A stretch of 61,572 bases of DNA. It comes from an uncultured Desulfobacteraceae bacterium (GTDB lineage Bacteria; Desulfobacterota; Desulfobacteria; Desulfobacterales; UBA2174). A model generated the notes under the pieces. The model was not told where the DNA came from. It saw only the letters and a program-made list of their open reading frames with translations, and searched no databases. How positions within the stretch are numbered: position 1 is the stretch's first letter; every line of letters begins with the position of its first letter. The stretch spans positions 1-61,572 of the forward strand of contig CALJLV010000118.1 of the NCBI GenBank assembly GCA_937982505.1. The letters run 5' to 3'. Below are positions 7,565 to 16,085 of the stretch, one piece after another. The position numbers and the translations under genes were made by a program.

Positions 7565-9266
7565 CGCGGCCGGCATTGCCGGCTACGAGCGCATGGCCGC
7601 CTGGTGCGACCTGCTCGACGAAATCAACGTCTTTCCGGTGGCCGACGCCGACACCGGCCGCAACCTGCGCATCAGCCTGGCCCCCTTCAAGCAGGCCGCC
7701 GGGTCCAGCCAGGACCGGGTGCGGCGCTTTCTGGGGGCCGCCACCGGCAACTCGGGCAACATCGCCGCCGCCTTCTTTTCCGTTTTCTGGCCCCAGGCCC
7801 GCAACGGAGGCCTGGCCGCGGCGGCCGGCGCTGGCGCCCGCAGCGCCCGGCAGTCCATCGAAACGCCCGCCCCGGGGACCATGCTCTGCATTTTCGACGC
7901 CCTGGCCGCCGCTCTGGCCGAGCAGGGCGATCCGCGCCAGCCCCGAGACCTGCCCCCCCTGGTGGACGCGCTGGTCCAGGCGGTGGCCGCCACCGCCGAA
8001 ACCCTGCCCGAAATGCGGCGCCATGGCGTCGTGGACGCCGGGGCCCTGGGGATGTTCCTCTTTTTCGAGGCCTTTCTGGCCGCGGTGGTCGGGGCCTCCG
8101 GGGATCTGCGATGGCCGCCGGATCTGTTCCCCGGCCGCCTGCGGCGGCGCGAAGTCCCCGGGGAGCGTGCCGCCCAGGGGGCCTGCATCAACGCCTGGGT
8201 GCGCGACTCCCGGGATCCGGCGGCCCTGGCCCGCCAGGTGGCCGGGTTGGGCCAGAACCTGGTGGCCACCGTATCCGGGCGAGACGTCAAGCTGCACCTG
8301 CACGCGCGCCATCCGGACCGTGTGGCCCGGGAACTGCGGCGCTTCGGGGATCTGGCCGACTGGCGGGTGGATCCCCTGGCGCAAGCGCCCAGGCCGCCGC
8401 GGTCGCGGGTACACCTGATGACCGACGCGGCCGGATCCCTGACGGCCGCGGCGGCCCGGGATCTGGGCATCACCCTGCTGGACAGCTATGTCGTCCTGGC
8501 GGATGCGGCCCGGCCCGAAACCCTTGTCGACCCGGCCCAGGTCTACGCGGCCCTGGGCCGCGGCGAGCGGGTCACCACGGCCCAGGCTTCGCGTTTCGAA
8601 CGCCGCGAGCGCTACGCCAGCGTCGTGGGCCGCTTCGAGCGCGTCCTCTACCTCTGCGTCGGCTCGGTCTACACCGGCAACCATGGCGCGGCCCTGGAAT
8701 GGTGCCGGGACCACGATGCCGGGGACCGCATGCTGGTGGTCGATTCCGGGGCCGCCTCGGGGCGCCTCGGGCTCATGGCTATCGCCTTGGCCCGCTACGG
8801 GGCCCGGGATCCCGGAATCGAGGCCATGGGGCGCTATGCCGCGACCCTGATCCGCGACTGCGAGGAACTGGTCTTCCTCGACACCCTCAAGTTCCTTGCC
8901 GCCGGGGGGCGGATTTCCAACACCAGCCGTTTCTTCGGAGACCTTCTCCATCTCAAGCCGGTGATCAGTCCCACCGCCGGCGGGGCGCGCAAGGTGGGCG
9001 TGGTGCGCCGCCGGCAGGACCAGCTGCCGCTGGCCCTGGCGCGCATGGGCCCGTCCCTGGGCGACGGCGCCCGGTCCCTGATCCTGCTCCAGTACAGCGA
9101 CAACCGCCGGCGGGTGGAAACCGAGATCCGTCCGGTCCTGGCCGCGCGTTTCGCCGCGGCCGAGATCCTGGTCCATCCGCTGTCGCTCACGTCGGGGGTC
9201 CACATGGGGCCGGGCGCCTGGGCCGTGGCCTTCGCGCGTCTTGCCGACCCGGAGTTGCCAGGATGA
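7551..9266 (+). CDS. DhaL (DAK2)-DegV fusion protein, fatty-acid-kinase-like
   Basis: A 571-residue fusion. Residues 1 to about 190 form a DhaL/DAK2 nucleotide-binding domain with INVFPVADADTGRN, whose aspartates match the Mg-ATP ligands of DhaL and FakA, followed by the ATGNSGN loop. Residues from about 285 onward form a DegV (EDD) lipid-binding domain beginning VHLMTDAAGSLT, with later GGRISNTSRFFGDLLHLKP. In Firmicutes, FakA (kinase) and FakB (DegV acyl carrier) are separate proteins that phosphorylate fatty acids; here the kinase-like and acyl-binding parts are one chain and the FakA middle domain is absent. The ATG at 7551 has GGAGGGTGG just upstream. An acyl-phosphate-producing role is inferred, not shown. 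Confidence 0.85.
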   Translation: MVQVDAAGIAGYERMAAWCDLLDEINVFPVADADTGRNLRISLAPFKQAAGSSQDRVRRFLGAATGNSGNIAAAFFSVFWPQARNGGLAAAAGAGARSARQSIETPAPGTMLCIFDALAAALAEQGDPRQPRDLPPLVDALVQAVAATAETLPEMRRHGVVDAGALGMFLFFEAFLAAVVGASGDLRWPPDLFPGRLRRREVPGERAAQGACINAWVRDSRDPAALARQVAGLGQNLVATVSGRDVKLHLHARHPDRVARELRRFGDLADWRVDPLAQAPRPPRSRVHLMTDAAGSLTAAAARDLGITLLDSYVVLADAARPETLVDPAQVYAALGRGERVTTAQASRFERRERYASVVGRFERVLYLCVGSVYTGNHGAALEWCRDHDAGDRMLVVDSGAASGRLGLMAIALARYGARDPGIEAMGRYAATLIRDCEELVFLDTLKFLAAGGRISNTSRFFGDLLHLKPVISPTAGGARKVGVVRRRQDQLPLALARMGPSLGDGARSLILLQYSDNRRRVETEIRPVLAARFAAAEILVHPLSLTSGVHMGPGAWAVAFARLADPELPG

Positions 9267-10012
9267 TCCCGGGGCCAGCCTCTGCCCCCGCCCCGGGCCC
9301 GCGACCCTTTGCCTGGGTGGTGCCGGTCTACAACCACGGCGACCGGGTGGAGGCCGTGGTCCGCGAGATCCTGACCCTGGGCGGTCCGGTGATCGTGGTG
9401 GACGACGGCTCCAGCGACCGGAGCCCCGCGGTTCTGGCGAAAATCCCCGGAATCCGCCTGCTGCGCCACGCGGTCAACCGGGGCAAGGGCGCGGCCCTCA
9501 TCAGCGGGATGCGGGCCGCGGCCCGCGTAGCCGACTGGGCCGTGACCATCGACGCCGACGGACAGCATCGGCCCCGGGACGCCTTTCGCCTGATGGCCGC
9601 CATCACCCCGCCGCGGCGGCCCATCGTGGTGGGCCTGCGCCGCGGGATGGGCCGGGCTCCCTGGACCAGCCGGTTCGGGCGGGGCTTTTCCAACTTCTGG
9701 GTGCGCCGGGCCGGAGGCCCGGCCCTGGGCGACACCCAGAGCGGCCTGCGGGCCTACCCCCTGCCCGAGACCCTGGCCCTGCCGGTGCGGGCCCGGCGCT
9801 ACCAGTATGAAATCGAGGTCCTGGTCAGCGCCCGCTGGCAGGGGATGGAGGTGCTGGAAACGCCGGTGGGCGTGGTCTATGCGGACGGCTCGCAGCGGGT
9901 CTCGCACTTCCGTCCGGTCGCCGACTTCATGCGTAACAGCGGCACCTTCGCTCGCCTGATCACCCGGAGGGTCTTCACCCCGCGCCTCTGGCGCCCGGGC
10001 GGGAGGCCATGA
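9263..10012 (+). CDS. Family 2 glycosyltransferase (dolichol-phosphate-mannose-synthase-like)
   Basis: A 249-residue GT-A fold enzyme transferring a sugar from a nucleotide sugar. It shows VVPVYNHGDRVEAVV, the VIVVDDGSSDRS nucleotide-binding stretch, NRGKGAALISGM, the metal-binding DADGQH, and the acceptor-side GDTQSGLRAYP and QYEIEVLV typical of DPM1-like enzymes. There is no membrane anchor. Its ATG overlaps the previous stop (ATGA), so it is translationally coupled. GT2 enzymes next to an LpxL-like acyltransferase are a hallmark of aryl-polyene-type clusters. Confidence 0.9.
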   Translation: MIPGPASAPAPGPRPFAWVVPVYNHGDRVEAVVREILTLGGPVIVVDDGSSDRSPAVLAKIPGIRLLRHAVNRGKGAALISGMRAAARVADWAVTIDADGQHRPRDAFRLMAAITPPRRPIVVGLRRGMGRAPWTSRFGRGFSNFWVRRAGGPALGDTQSGLRAYPLPETLALPVRARRYQYEIEVLVSARWQGMEVLETPVGVVYADGSQRVSHFRPVADFMRNSGTFARLITRRVFTPRLWRPGGRP

Positions 10013-10920
10013 AAGCCGGCTTCTACCGTTTTCTGACCCTCCTGGCTCGCCGCTGGGGCACGGGCCCGGCGCGCCTGGTGGCCCGGGGCATCGCGGCCGG
10101 CTTTTTCCTGTTCTTTCCGGCCCGGGTGGCCGCCAGCCGCCGCTTCTACCGGGATCTTTACCCCGGCCGCGGTCCGCTTTTCACCCTGGGCTGCACCTGG
10201 CGCCAGTATCTGGCCTTCAGCGACCGCTTCGTGGACCGGCTGGGGCTCTGCGGCCCGAACCCGCCGGTTTATCGTTTCGAGGGCCTGGATCGGCTGCAGG
10301 CGGCCCTGACGGACGGCCGGGGGGCCATCCTGCTCATGAGCCACCTGGGCGACTGGGAAGTGGCGGCCCGGATTCTCAAGCGGGATCTGCCCGGGCTCCG
10401 GTTGCTGCTCTACATGGGGGTCCGGCCTGGCGAGCAGATCGAGGGGCTCCAGAAGGCCGCCCTGCATCGCAGCGGGATCCGCCTCGTGGGAGTGGTGCCC
10501 GGAGCCGGCGCTCCCCTGGAAATCGTCGAGGCCCTGGGCTTTCTGCGCCGCGGCGGATTCGTCTCCCTGGCCGCCGATCTGCTCTGGCATGCCCACCAGC
10601 CGGCCGTGGCGGTGGATTTCCTCGGCCGCCGGGTCCGGCTGCCCCGGGCCCCCTATCATCTATCCCTGGTTTCCGGGGCGCCCGTCTTTGTCTTTTTCGC
10701 CCTGCGGCAAGGTCCGGGGCGTTTTTTCTTCCTGGCGCGGGAGCTGCGTCTGGCGGCCGGCGGCCCCCGGAACCGGCGGGAGGCCGTCGTGGGCCAGGCG
10801 GCCCAGGCCTACGCCGACCTGCTGGCCGAGACGGTGCGGCGCCATCCCTTCCAGTGGCACCATTTTGCCCCCCTGCGCGCAGACGGGCCGGATTGCGGAG
10901 TGACGGCTCGATCCCGGTGA
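10009..10920 (+). CDS. LpxL/HtrB-like lysophospholipid acyltransferase
   Basis: A 303-residue membrane-associated acyltransferase of the lipid A late-acyltransferase family, which moves an acyl chain from acyl-ACP or CoA to a lipid acceptor. The N-terminus has a hydrophobic anchor (AAGFFLFFPARV). The catalytic HX4E motif is SHLGDWE (His112, Glu117). Later conserved segments include GGFVSLAADLLW and FLGRRVRLPRAPYHLSL. The length is typical. ATGA overlap with the glycosyltransferase makes it the last gene of the coupled operon. Given the context it probably decorates the glycosylated product of this locus rather than lipid A. Confidence 0.88.
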   Translation: MKAGFYRFLTLLARRWGTGPARLVARGIAAGFFLFFPARVAASRRFYRDLYPGRGPLFTLGCTWRQYLAFSDRFVDRLGLCGPNPPVYRFEGLDRLQAALTDGRGAILLMSHLGDWEVAARILKRDLPGLRLLLYMGVRPGEQIEGLQKAALHRSGIRLVGVVPGAGAPLEIVEALGFLRRGGFVSLAADLLWHAHQPAVAVDFLGRRVRLPRAPYHLSLVSGAPVFVFFALRQGPGRFFFLARELRLAAGGPRNRREAVVGQAAQAYADLLAETVRRHPFQWHHFAPLRADGPDCGVTARSR

Positions 10921-10942
10921 ACGCGATTCAACAAAAAACGGC

Positions 10943-10984
10943 TTGACAGTCGTTGCCGGCCTTTTTATATACAATCAATATAAA
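10943..10984 (+). promoter_or_regulatory. Sigma-70 promoter with overlapping dyad operator upstream of padR
   Basis: A perfect -35 TTGACA (10943-10948) is followed after 17 bases by TATATA (10966-10971) as -10. A perfect 7-bp inverted repeat TTTATAT-N7-ATATAAA (10964-10970 and 10978-10984) covers the -10 and start region. It lies just upstream of the padR ribosome site, so it is a good candidate for the PadR autoregulatory operator. Confidence 0.72.
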
Positions 10985-11006
10985 TGTCGTATACAAAGGA
11001 GGAAGG

Positions 11007-11585
11007 ATGGGGTTGCGCTATTCCATTCTGGGGCTGCTGCACTACCGGCCGATGCACGGCTACCGCATCAAGGAACATATCGAACGCAATTTCGGCCACA
11101 TGTGGTCGATCAACTACGGCCAGATCTATCCCAATCTGAAAAAGATGCTCCACGAGGGCCTGGTCAGCATGAGCGAGGAGGTCTGTGAGGGAGAAAAGGG
11201 ACCGCCACGCAAGCTTTACGCCATCACCGAAAAGGGACGCGAAGCCTTCCTTGATTGGCTGGCCTCGACGCCGGAAGGCGGGATTGTGCTGCGCGATCCG
11301 TTTCTGATGCGTTTTGTCTTTTTCGGATTCGGCGATAAAAAACGTTCCCTGGAGATTATCGACGCCCAGCTGGCGGCCTGGGAACGTCAACTGGCCAAGC
11401 GATACGCCAACCTGGCCCGCTGGGAGCAGTCCGGCCTCTACGTGCGCCTGATGGCTGAACTCGGTGTGCGCATGAACGAGGTGTTCGTGGCATGGCTCAA
11501 GGAGGCGCGGCGGGAAATCGTCGACGAAGAGGCCGACGATGGTTCAACGGTGGTGCAATACGCAACCGGAATCGATCATCTTTGA
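11007..11585 (+). CDS. PadR-family transcriptional regulator
   Basis: A 192-residue PadR regulator. The N-terminal winged helix is recognisable: YSILGLLHYRPMHGYRIKEHIERNF, then WSINYGQIYPNLKKMLHEGLVS, KGPPRKLYAITEKGREAF. A C-terminal helical domain (about residues 95-180) for dimerisation and effector binding follows. The ATG at 11007 has a near-perfect AAGGAGGAAGG site; an upstream in-frame start at 10953 would lie inside the promoter. PadR proteins commonly repress catabolic genes and respond to aromatic or hydrophobic acids. It heads the catabolic block on the same strand, so it is the likely regulator, with autoregulation through the dyad over its promoter. Confidence 0.93.
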   Translation: MGLRYSILGLLHYRPMHGYRIKEHIERNFGHMWSINYGQIYPNLKKMLHEGLVSMSEEVCEGEKGPPRKLYAITEKGREAFLDWLASTPEGGIVLRDPFLMRFVFFGFGDKKRSLEIIDAQLAAWERQLAKRYANLARWEQSGLYVRLMAELGVRMNEVFVAWLKEARREIVDEEADDGSTVVQYATGIDHL

Positions 11586-11594
11586 GGAACGGTT

Positions 11595-12563
11595 ATGGAC
11601 GTTGACGGCATTACCTTGGTCACCGGGGCAGCCGGGTTCATGGGCAGCCACATGGTCGAACACCTGGCCGCGGCCGGGGGGCGGGTGCGGGCCACGGCCC
11701 GGCCGCGCCGGGACACCTCTTTTTTCCAGAACCTTGGGGTGGAGTTCGTGCCCGCCGACCTCACCCGACCCGAAACCCTGCCGCCCCTGTTTGCCGGCCC
11801 GGTGGAACGGGTGATTCATCTGGGGGCGATCTGCAATTTTTCCACCCCCTACGCGCGTTTGAAGCCCACCAATGTGGACGGGGTGGCCCGCCTGGCCGGC
11901 CTGGCGCGGGCCGCGGGGGTACGATGCTTCGTCCACGTGACTTCCACCAGCGTCTACGGCGCCTACAACGGAACCCCGTTCACCGAAAACAGCCCGCGCC
12001 GGCCCAAGGACGATTACGGCCGCAGCAAGCGCGACGGCGAGGACCGGCTCTTTGAAGAGATGGCCCGGGGCCTGCCGGCGGTGGTCCTGCGGCCATGCAC
12101 CGTGTACGGCCCGCGCTGCAATGACGGCGCCGGCAAGGCCTTCTCGCGCCCCACCAAAATCGCGGCCATTCCCGGCAGCGGCCGCCAGCGCCTCTCCAAC
12201 GTCCGGGCCGAGGACGTGGCCGCCGCCGCCCTCTACCTCTCGGACCGCACGGAGTCTCTCGGGCAGATCTACAATCTGGCCGACGACAGCCATCCGAGCC
12301 TGGAAGAGGCCCTGACCCTGGCGGCGCAAACCTTCGGCACCCGGGTGCCGACTCTGCATCTGCCGCTTTCCCTGGTCAAGGCGATGGCCCGCCTGGACGG
12401 GTGGATCTCCCGGCGCCGGGGACGGATTCCCGATCTGGAGTATGATGCGGCGGCCTATTTGAACGCCGACTATATCGTGGACAACCGCAAGTTGAAGGCG
12501 ACGGGATTCGCCCTGCGCTTTGCCGATTTTGGCGCCTCGATGATGCAACTGGGGCAGCGGTGA
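11595..12563 (+). CDS. NAD-dependent epimerase/dehydratase (extended SDR)
   Basis: A 322-residue extended short-chain dehydrogenase. The NAD-binding motif is TGAAGFMGSHMVEHL near the N-terminus. The active-site region includes HVTSTSVYG and the YxxxK pair in DDYGRSKRDGE, followed by LRPCTVYGPR. Such proteins act on NDP-sugars or, like dihydroflavonol reductase relatives, on hydroxy or keto compounds. It begins nine bases after padR, so it is probably cotranscribed. The C-terminus (MARLDGWISRRRGRIPDLEYDAAAYL) resembles the non-sugar branch of the family, so a role in substrate redox chemistry is plausible. Confidence 0.85.
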   Translation: MDVDGITLVTGAAGFMGSHMVEHLAAAGGRVRATARPRRDTSFFQNLGVEFVPADLTRPETLPPLFAGPVERVIHLGAICNFSTPYARLKPTNVDGVARLAGLARAAGVRCFVHVTSTSVYGAYNGTPFTENSPRRPKDDYGRSKRDGEDRLFEEMARGLPAVVLRPCTVYGPRCNDGAGKAFSRPTKIAAIPGSGRQRLSNVRAEDVAAAALYLSDRTESLGQIYNLADDSHPSLEEALTLAAQTFGTRVPTLHLPLSLVKAMARLDGWISRRRGRIPDLEYDAAAYLNADYIVDNRKLKATGFALRFADFGASMMQLGQR

Positions 12564-12663
12564 AACAGAAAAACACAAACGGAAGATTTCAAACCCTCTT
12601 CTGCCGCCGATGCGAGCACATCTATCTGAAGAAACTCTATTACCTCACAGTAAGGAGCAGCCG

Positions 12664-13494
12664 ATGAACCAAGTCGTGGTGATCACGGGTCTGGCCCAGG
12701 GAATGGGGCGCGAGGTGGCCCTGCGCCTGGCCGCCGCCGGAGATGCGGTGGCCGGTTTCGACATGGACGCCGCCGGCATCGCCGATCTGCAAAAAGAACT
12801 CGACCGGACCGGCGCCGCCCACCTGCTCGAGTCCCTGGACATCGGCGATCGGCCGGGAATCGCCGCCTTTCGCGACCGGGTGCTGGAACGCTTCGGGCAT
12901 GTGGACACGGTCCTGTCCAACGTGGGCATCGGCTTTTTCGGTCCCTTCGAAGAGGTGGACCTCGAAAAAGCCCTCAAATGCCTGGAGATCAACGTCATCG
13001 GCACCGCGGCCATCTTCCAGGCCTTCATCCCGGCCATGCGCCAGCGGCGCAGCGGCAAACTCATCGCCATGAGCTCCCTGGTGGGCCAGGTCCCCTTTCC
13101 CTTCGAGTCGATCTACACGGCAAGCAAGTTCGCCGTCGAAGGTCTGGTGGAATCGATCCGCTACGAGATCGAACCCTTCGGACTCAAGGTCGCCATCATC
13201 CAGCCGGCCCAGGTCTCCACCACCTTTGCCGCCAAGATCCACCACCTGCCTCCGGAAGGCTCGCCGTACCGGCTGCGGGCCAAACGCTTCATCGACCGGG
13301 ACAACGAACTGATCAAGAAGGCCACCAGCCCGGAGCAGGCCGCCGAGCGGATCCTGCGGGTGATACGCAGCCCCAACCCGCCCCTGCGCAGTCAGGTGGA
13401 CGCCATGAGCACCTTCTTTCTCTTTCTCAACTGGATCCTGCCCAAACGGATTCGCGATGCGATCCTGCTCAACCACATGAACATCAAGGTGTGA
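12664..13494 (+). CDS. Classical short-chain dehydrogenase/reductase
   Basis: A 276-residue SDR, NAD(P)-dependent alcohol/ketone oxidoreductase. It has TGLAQGMGREVA (TGxxxGxG cofactor site), an NVG in place of the usual NAG (SNVGIGFFGPF), the catalytic serine region AMSSLVGQVPFPF and the YTASKFAVEG (YxxxK) active site. The ATG at 12664 has AAGGAG at ideal spacing; an upstream in-frame ATG at 12610 lacks a ribosome site. The tail after residue 230 is unusually long and ends in a hydrophobic segment (TFFLFLNWILPKRIRD). The substrate is unknown; it lies directly upstream of the glycyl radical enzyme. Confidence 0.88.
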   Translation: MNQVVVITGLAQGMGREVALRLAAAGDAVAGFDMDAAGIADLQKELDRTGAAHLLESLDIGDRPGIAAFRDRVLERFGHVDTVLSNVGIGFFGPFEEVDLEKALKCLEINVIGTAAIFQAFIPAMRQRRSGKLIAMSSLVGQVPFPFESIYTASKFAVEGLVESIRYEIEPFGLKVAIIQPAQVSTTFAAKIHHLPPEGSPYRLRAKRFIDRDNELIKKATSPEQAAERILRVIRSPNPPLRSQVDAMSTFFLFLNWILPKRIRDAILLNHMNIKV

Positions 13495-13522
13495 AGGAAT
13501 GGGTGACATGTCGTTTTCGACA

Positions 13523-13549
13523 GAGATCCCTCGCTACGCTCGGGATGAC
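13523..13549 (+). repeat. Palindromic intergenic repeat-like element
   Basis: The 141-base gap before the glycyl radical gene contains an ATCCC...GGGAT imperfect palindrome with the core ATCCCTCGCTACGCTCGGG, and a second GGGATGAC occurs at 13571. Sequences of this form are often dispersed in bacterial intergenic regions. Copy number in this genome cannot be seen from one window. Confidence 0.45.
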
Positions 13550-13635
13550 CCTGAGGGGAGTTGAGCGCCCGGGATGACAAGCGGCGGTTTTTCAAGAAAG
13601 CATCAAGGATCGCCCTCAAAGAAAAGGAGGCTCCC

Positions 13636-16017
13636 ATGACCGCCCAACTGGCCACCGTCCAAGGCATCGCCGGCTCCCGGATCGATCGGCTGCGCCAGCG
13701 GATCATTAACGCCCCTCAGCAGATCTGCATCCAGCGGGCCCGTTACCTCACCCGGGCCATGGCGGCCCACTGGGACAAAGACCCGCTGACCCGCCTGAGC
13801 CTCGCCTTTGAAGCGGTGCTGGAAAACATCAGCACCGTTATCCGCGACGACGAACTGATCGTCGGCTGCCGGACGAGCAAGCTAAAGGGAGCGCCGCTGT
13901 TTCCGGAAAACAAGATCCGCTGGATCGAGGGGGACGTGGAAAACTTCGATCTGCGCCTGGTGCAGCGGGCTCTGATCGAGGAAGAAGAAAAGCGCGAAGT
14001 ACTCGAAGAGATCGTTCCTTTCTGGCGGGGAAAAACCGTCGAGGAGGCCTTCGAGGCCATCCTGCCCGAGGATCTGGCCGCCGACGTGGACAAGTACATC
14101 TTCACCTTCATGCTCGAGATCACCTACGGCATCGGCCACTTCACCGTGAACCACGAACGGATCCTGGCCGGGGGGATGGCCGGCGTGATCCGAACGGCCG
14201 AAAAAGCCCTAGACGGCCTGGCGCCGGAAGACCGGGCCGGAGAAAAGGGCGCTTTTTACCGGGCCGCCATCCGCTCGGCCCGGGCAGCGGTTTCCTTCGC
14301 CCGGCGTTACGCCGATCAGGCCGAACGCATGGCCGCCGCCGAAACCGATTCGGACCGGGCCGCCGAACTGCGCCAGATCGCCGCCGTCTGCCGGCGCGTT
14401 CCCGAACACCCGGCCCGAACCTTTCACGAGGCGGTCCAGTGCGTCTATTTCGTGCATCTGATCGCCCAGATCGAGTCCGGCGGCAACTCGATCTCCCTGG
14501 GACGCATCGACCAGTACCTCTGGCCGTACTACCGGGCCGATCTGGAAGCCGGCCGCACCGATCCGGACCGGGCCGCTGAATTGTTGGCCCTGCTGTTTTT
14601 AAAGACCAACGAGATCTGGAACGTGCTCGAAGAGGCCTATGTGCCCGGCGGCGAAGGCCCCGAGGGCAAGACCACCCAGAACGTCACCGTGGGCGGGATG
14701 GGCTGCGACGGCCGCAACGCCGCCAACGCCCTGAGCCACATCGCCCTGAACGCCTATGCGGCCATCCGCACCGTGCAGCCCAATTTCGGGGTGCGCATCT
14801 GCGGCGACGGCGACGAACTGCTCTTTTGCCGGGCAGTGGGCTATGCCCGCGACGGCGTGCTGCTGCATTTTTTCAACGACCCGGTGATCGTCGAATCCCT
14901 GACCGCCGCCGGCCACAGCCTCGAGGACGCCCGGGACTACGGGGTGGTGGGGTGCCTGGAGCCCAACGCCCAGGGCCGCAGCTTCGGCTCGACCTTCGCG
15001 GCCCAGTTCAACGGGCTAAAATGCCTCGAATTCGCCCTGTCCAACGGGGTGGACAACATCTTCGGCTATTCGTCGGGGCTGGAAACGGGCGATCCGGCCG
15101 CATTCGCCGGCTTCGAGGACCTCTGGCGGGCCTACGACACCCAGGTCGTTCATTTTGTCGGCCAACTGGTGCGCGGGATGGCATGTCTGGACCGGGCCAT
15201 CGCCGAGCGCCTGCCCTCGCCCTTTGCCTCGGCCATGATCGACGGCCCCCTGGAAAAGGGGCTCGATTTGACGAGCGGCGGGGCGATCTACAACTCCACC
15301 GGGGTTCAGCTCATCGGCTTTGCCAACATCGCCGACAGCCTCTTTGCCATCGACCGGGCCGTCTTCCGGGAAAAGCGCTTTTCCATCGGCGAACTGGCCC
15401 AATGGCTGGCCGCCGATTGGACCGACGCCGAGGACAAGCGGCGCTACCTGCTTTCCAAAATCGACAAATACGGCAACGACCGAGATGAAGTGGACGCCAT
15501 GGCGGCCCGGGTTCTGGGGCATTTCTGCGACACGCTGGCCCCCCACCGCAACTTCCGCGGCGGCCGCTTCTGGCCCGGGGTCTTCTCGGTGGGCTTTCAC
15601 ATCAGCATGGGGGCCTTCAGCGGGGCCTCGGCCGACGGCCGCTTCGCCGGCGACACCCTCGGTAACGGCATCACCCCAAGCAACGGCGCCGCCGCGGCCG
15701 GTCCCACGGCCCTGATGAACTCGGTGACCCGGCTGCCGTTGGGCCGGGCCACCAACGGGCTCAACCTCAACATGCGTTTCGACGGCCGCCGCATCCGCGA
15801 GCAAAACCTGCTCGACTTGATGCGCGGCTACTTTCAGCGCGGCGGGGTCCAGGTCCAGTTCAACATGGTGGACACGGACACCTTGCGCGCGGCTCAAGCG
15901 GACCCGGACAGTTACCGGGACCTGGTGGTGCGCGTCAGCGGCTATTCGGCGGTTTTTGTCAACCTGAGCGACATCGCCCAGGAAGAAATCATCAGCCGCA
16001 CGGAGTACGAGCTGTAA
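13636..16017 (+). CDS. Glycyl radical enzyme (PFL2/dehydratase-lyase type), substrate unknown
   Basis: A 793-residue oxygen-sensitive glycyl radical enzyme. The catalytic cysteine loop is GVVGCLEPNAQGR (Cys440, with Glu442 in the C-x-E-P pattern of the dehydratase/eliminase and decarboxylase branch). The C-terminal glycyl radical loop is RVSGYSAVF (Gly769), and the protein ends EEIISRTEYEL. The eliminase-like GHFTVNHERIL segment is also present. The CLEP loop differs from pyruvate formate-lyase, which has two adjacent cysteines. The ATG at 13636 has AAAGGAGG upstream. The activase lies at the end of the same block (26791-27795) rather than next door. C-C, C-O, C-N or C-S bond cleavage are all possible. 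The CoA-transferase, acyl-CoA dehydrogenase and aldehyde oxidoreductase neighbours fit none of the classical glycerol, choline, hydroxyproline or isethionate loci I know. Confidence 0.93.
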   Translation: MTAQLATVQGIAGSRIDRLRQRIINAPQQICIQRARYLTRAMAAHWDKDPLTRLSLAFEAVLENISTVIRDDELIVGCRTSKLKGAPLFPENKIRWIEGDVENFDLRLVQRALIEEEEKREVLEEIVPFWRGKTVEEAFEAILPEDLAADVDKYIFTFMLEITYGIGHFTVNHERILAGGMAGVIRTAEKALDGLAPEDRAGEKGAFYRAAIRSARAAVSFARRYADQAERMAAAETDSDRAAELRQIAAVCRRVPEHPARTFHEAVQCVYFVHLIAQIESGGNSISLGRIDQYLWPYYRADLEAGRTDPDRAAELLALLFLKTNEIWNVLEEAYVPGGEGPEGKTTQNVTVGGMGCDGRNAANALSHIALNAYAAIRTVQPNFGVRICGDGDELLFCRAVGYARDGVLLHFFNDPVIVESLTAAGHSLEDARDYGVVGCLEPNAQGRSFGSTFAAQFNGLKCLEFALSNGVDNIFGYSSGLETGDPAAFAGFEDLWRAYDTQVVHFVGQLVRGMACLDRAIAERLPSPFASAMIDGPLEKGLDLTSGGAIYNSTGVQLIGFANIADSLFAIDRAVFREKRFSIGELAQWLAADWTDAEDKRRYLLSKIDKYGNDRDEVDAMAARVLGHFCDTLAPHRNFRGGRFWPGVFSVGFHISMGAFSGASADGRFAGDTLGNGITPSNGAAAAGPTALMNSVTRLPLGRATNGLNLNMRFDGRRIREQNLLDLMRGYFQRGGVQVQFNMVDTDTLRAAQADPDSYRDLVVRVSGYSAVFVNLSDIAQEEIISRTEYEL

Positions 16018-16085
16018 TGATCCGGGCTGCGGCCATCGAGGCATTTTTACCAACGAAGACTCTCTGATCAAAAGGAGACTGTCCC

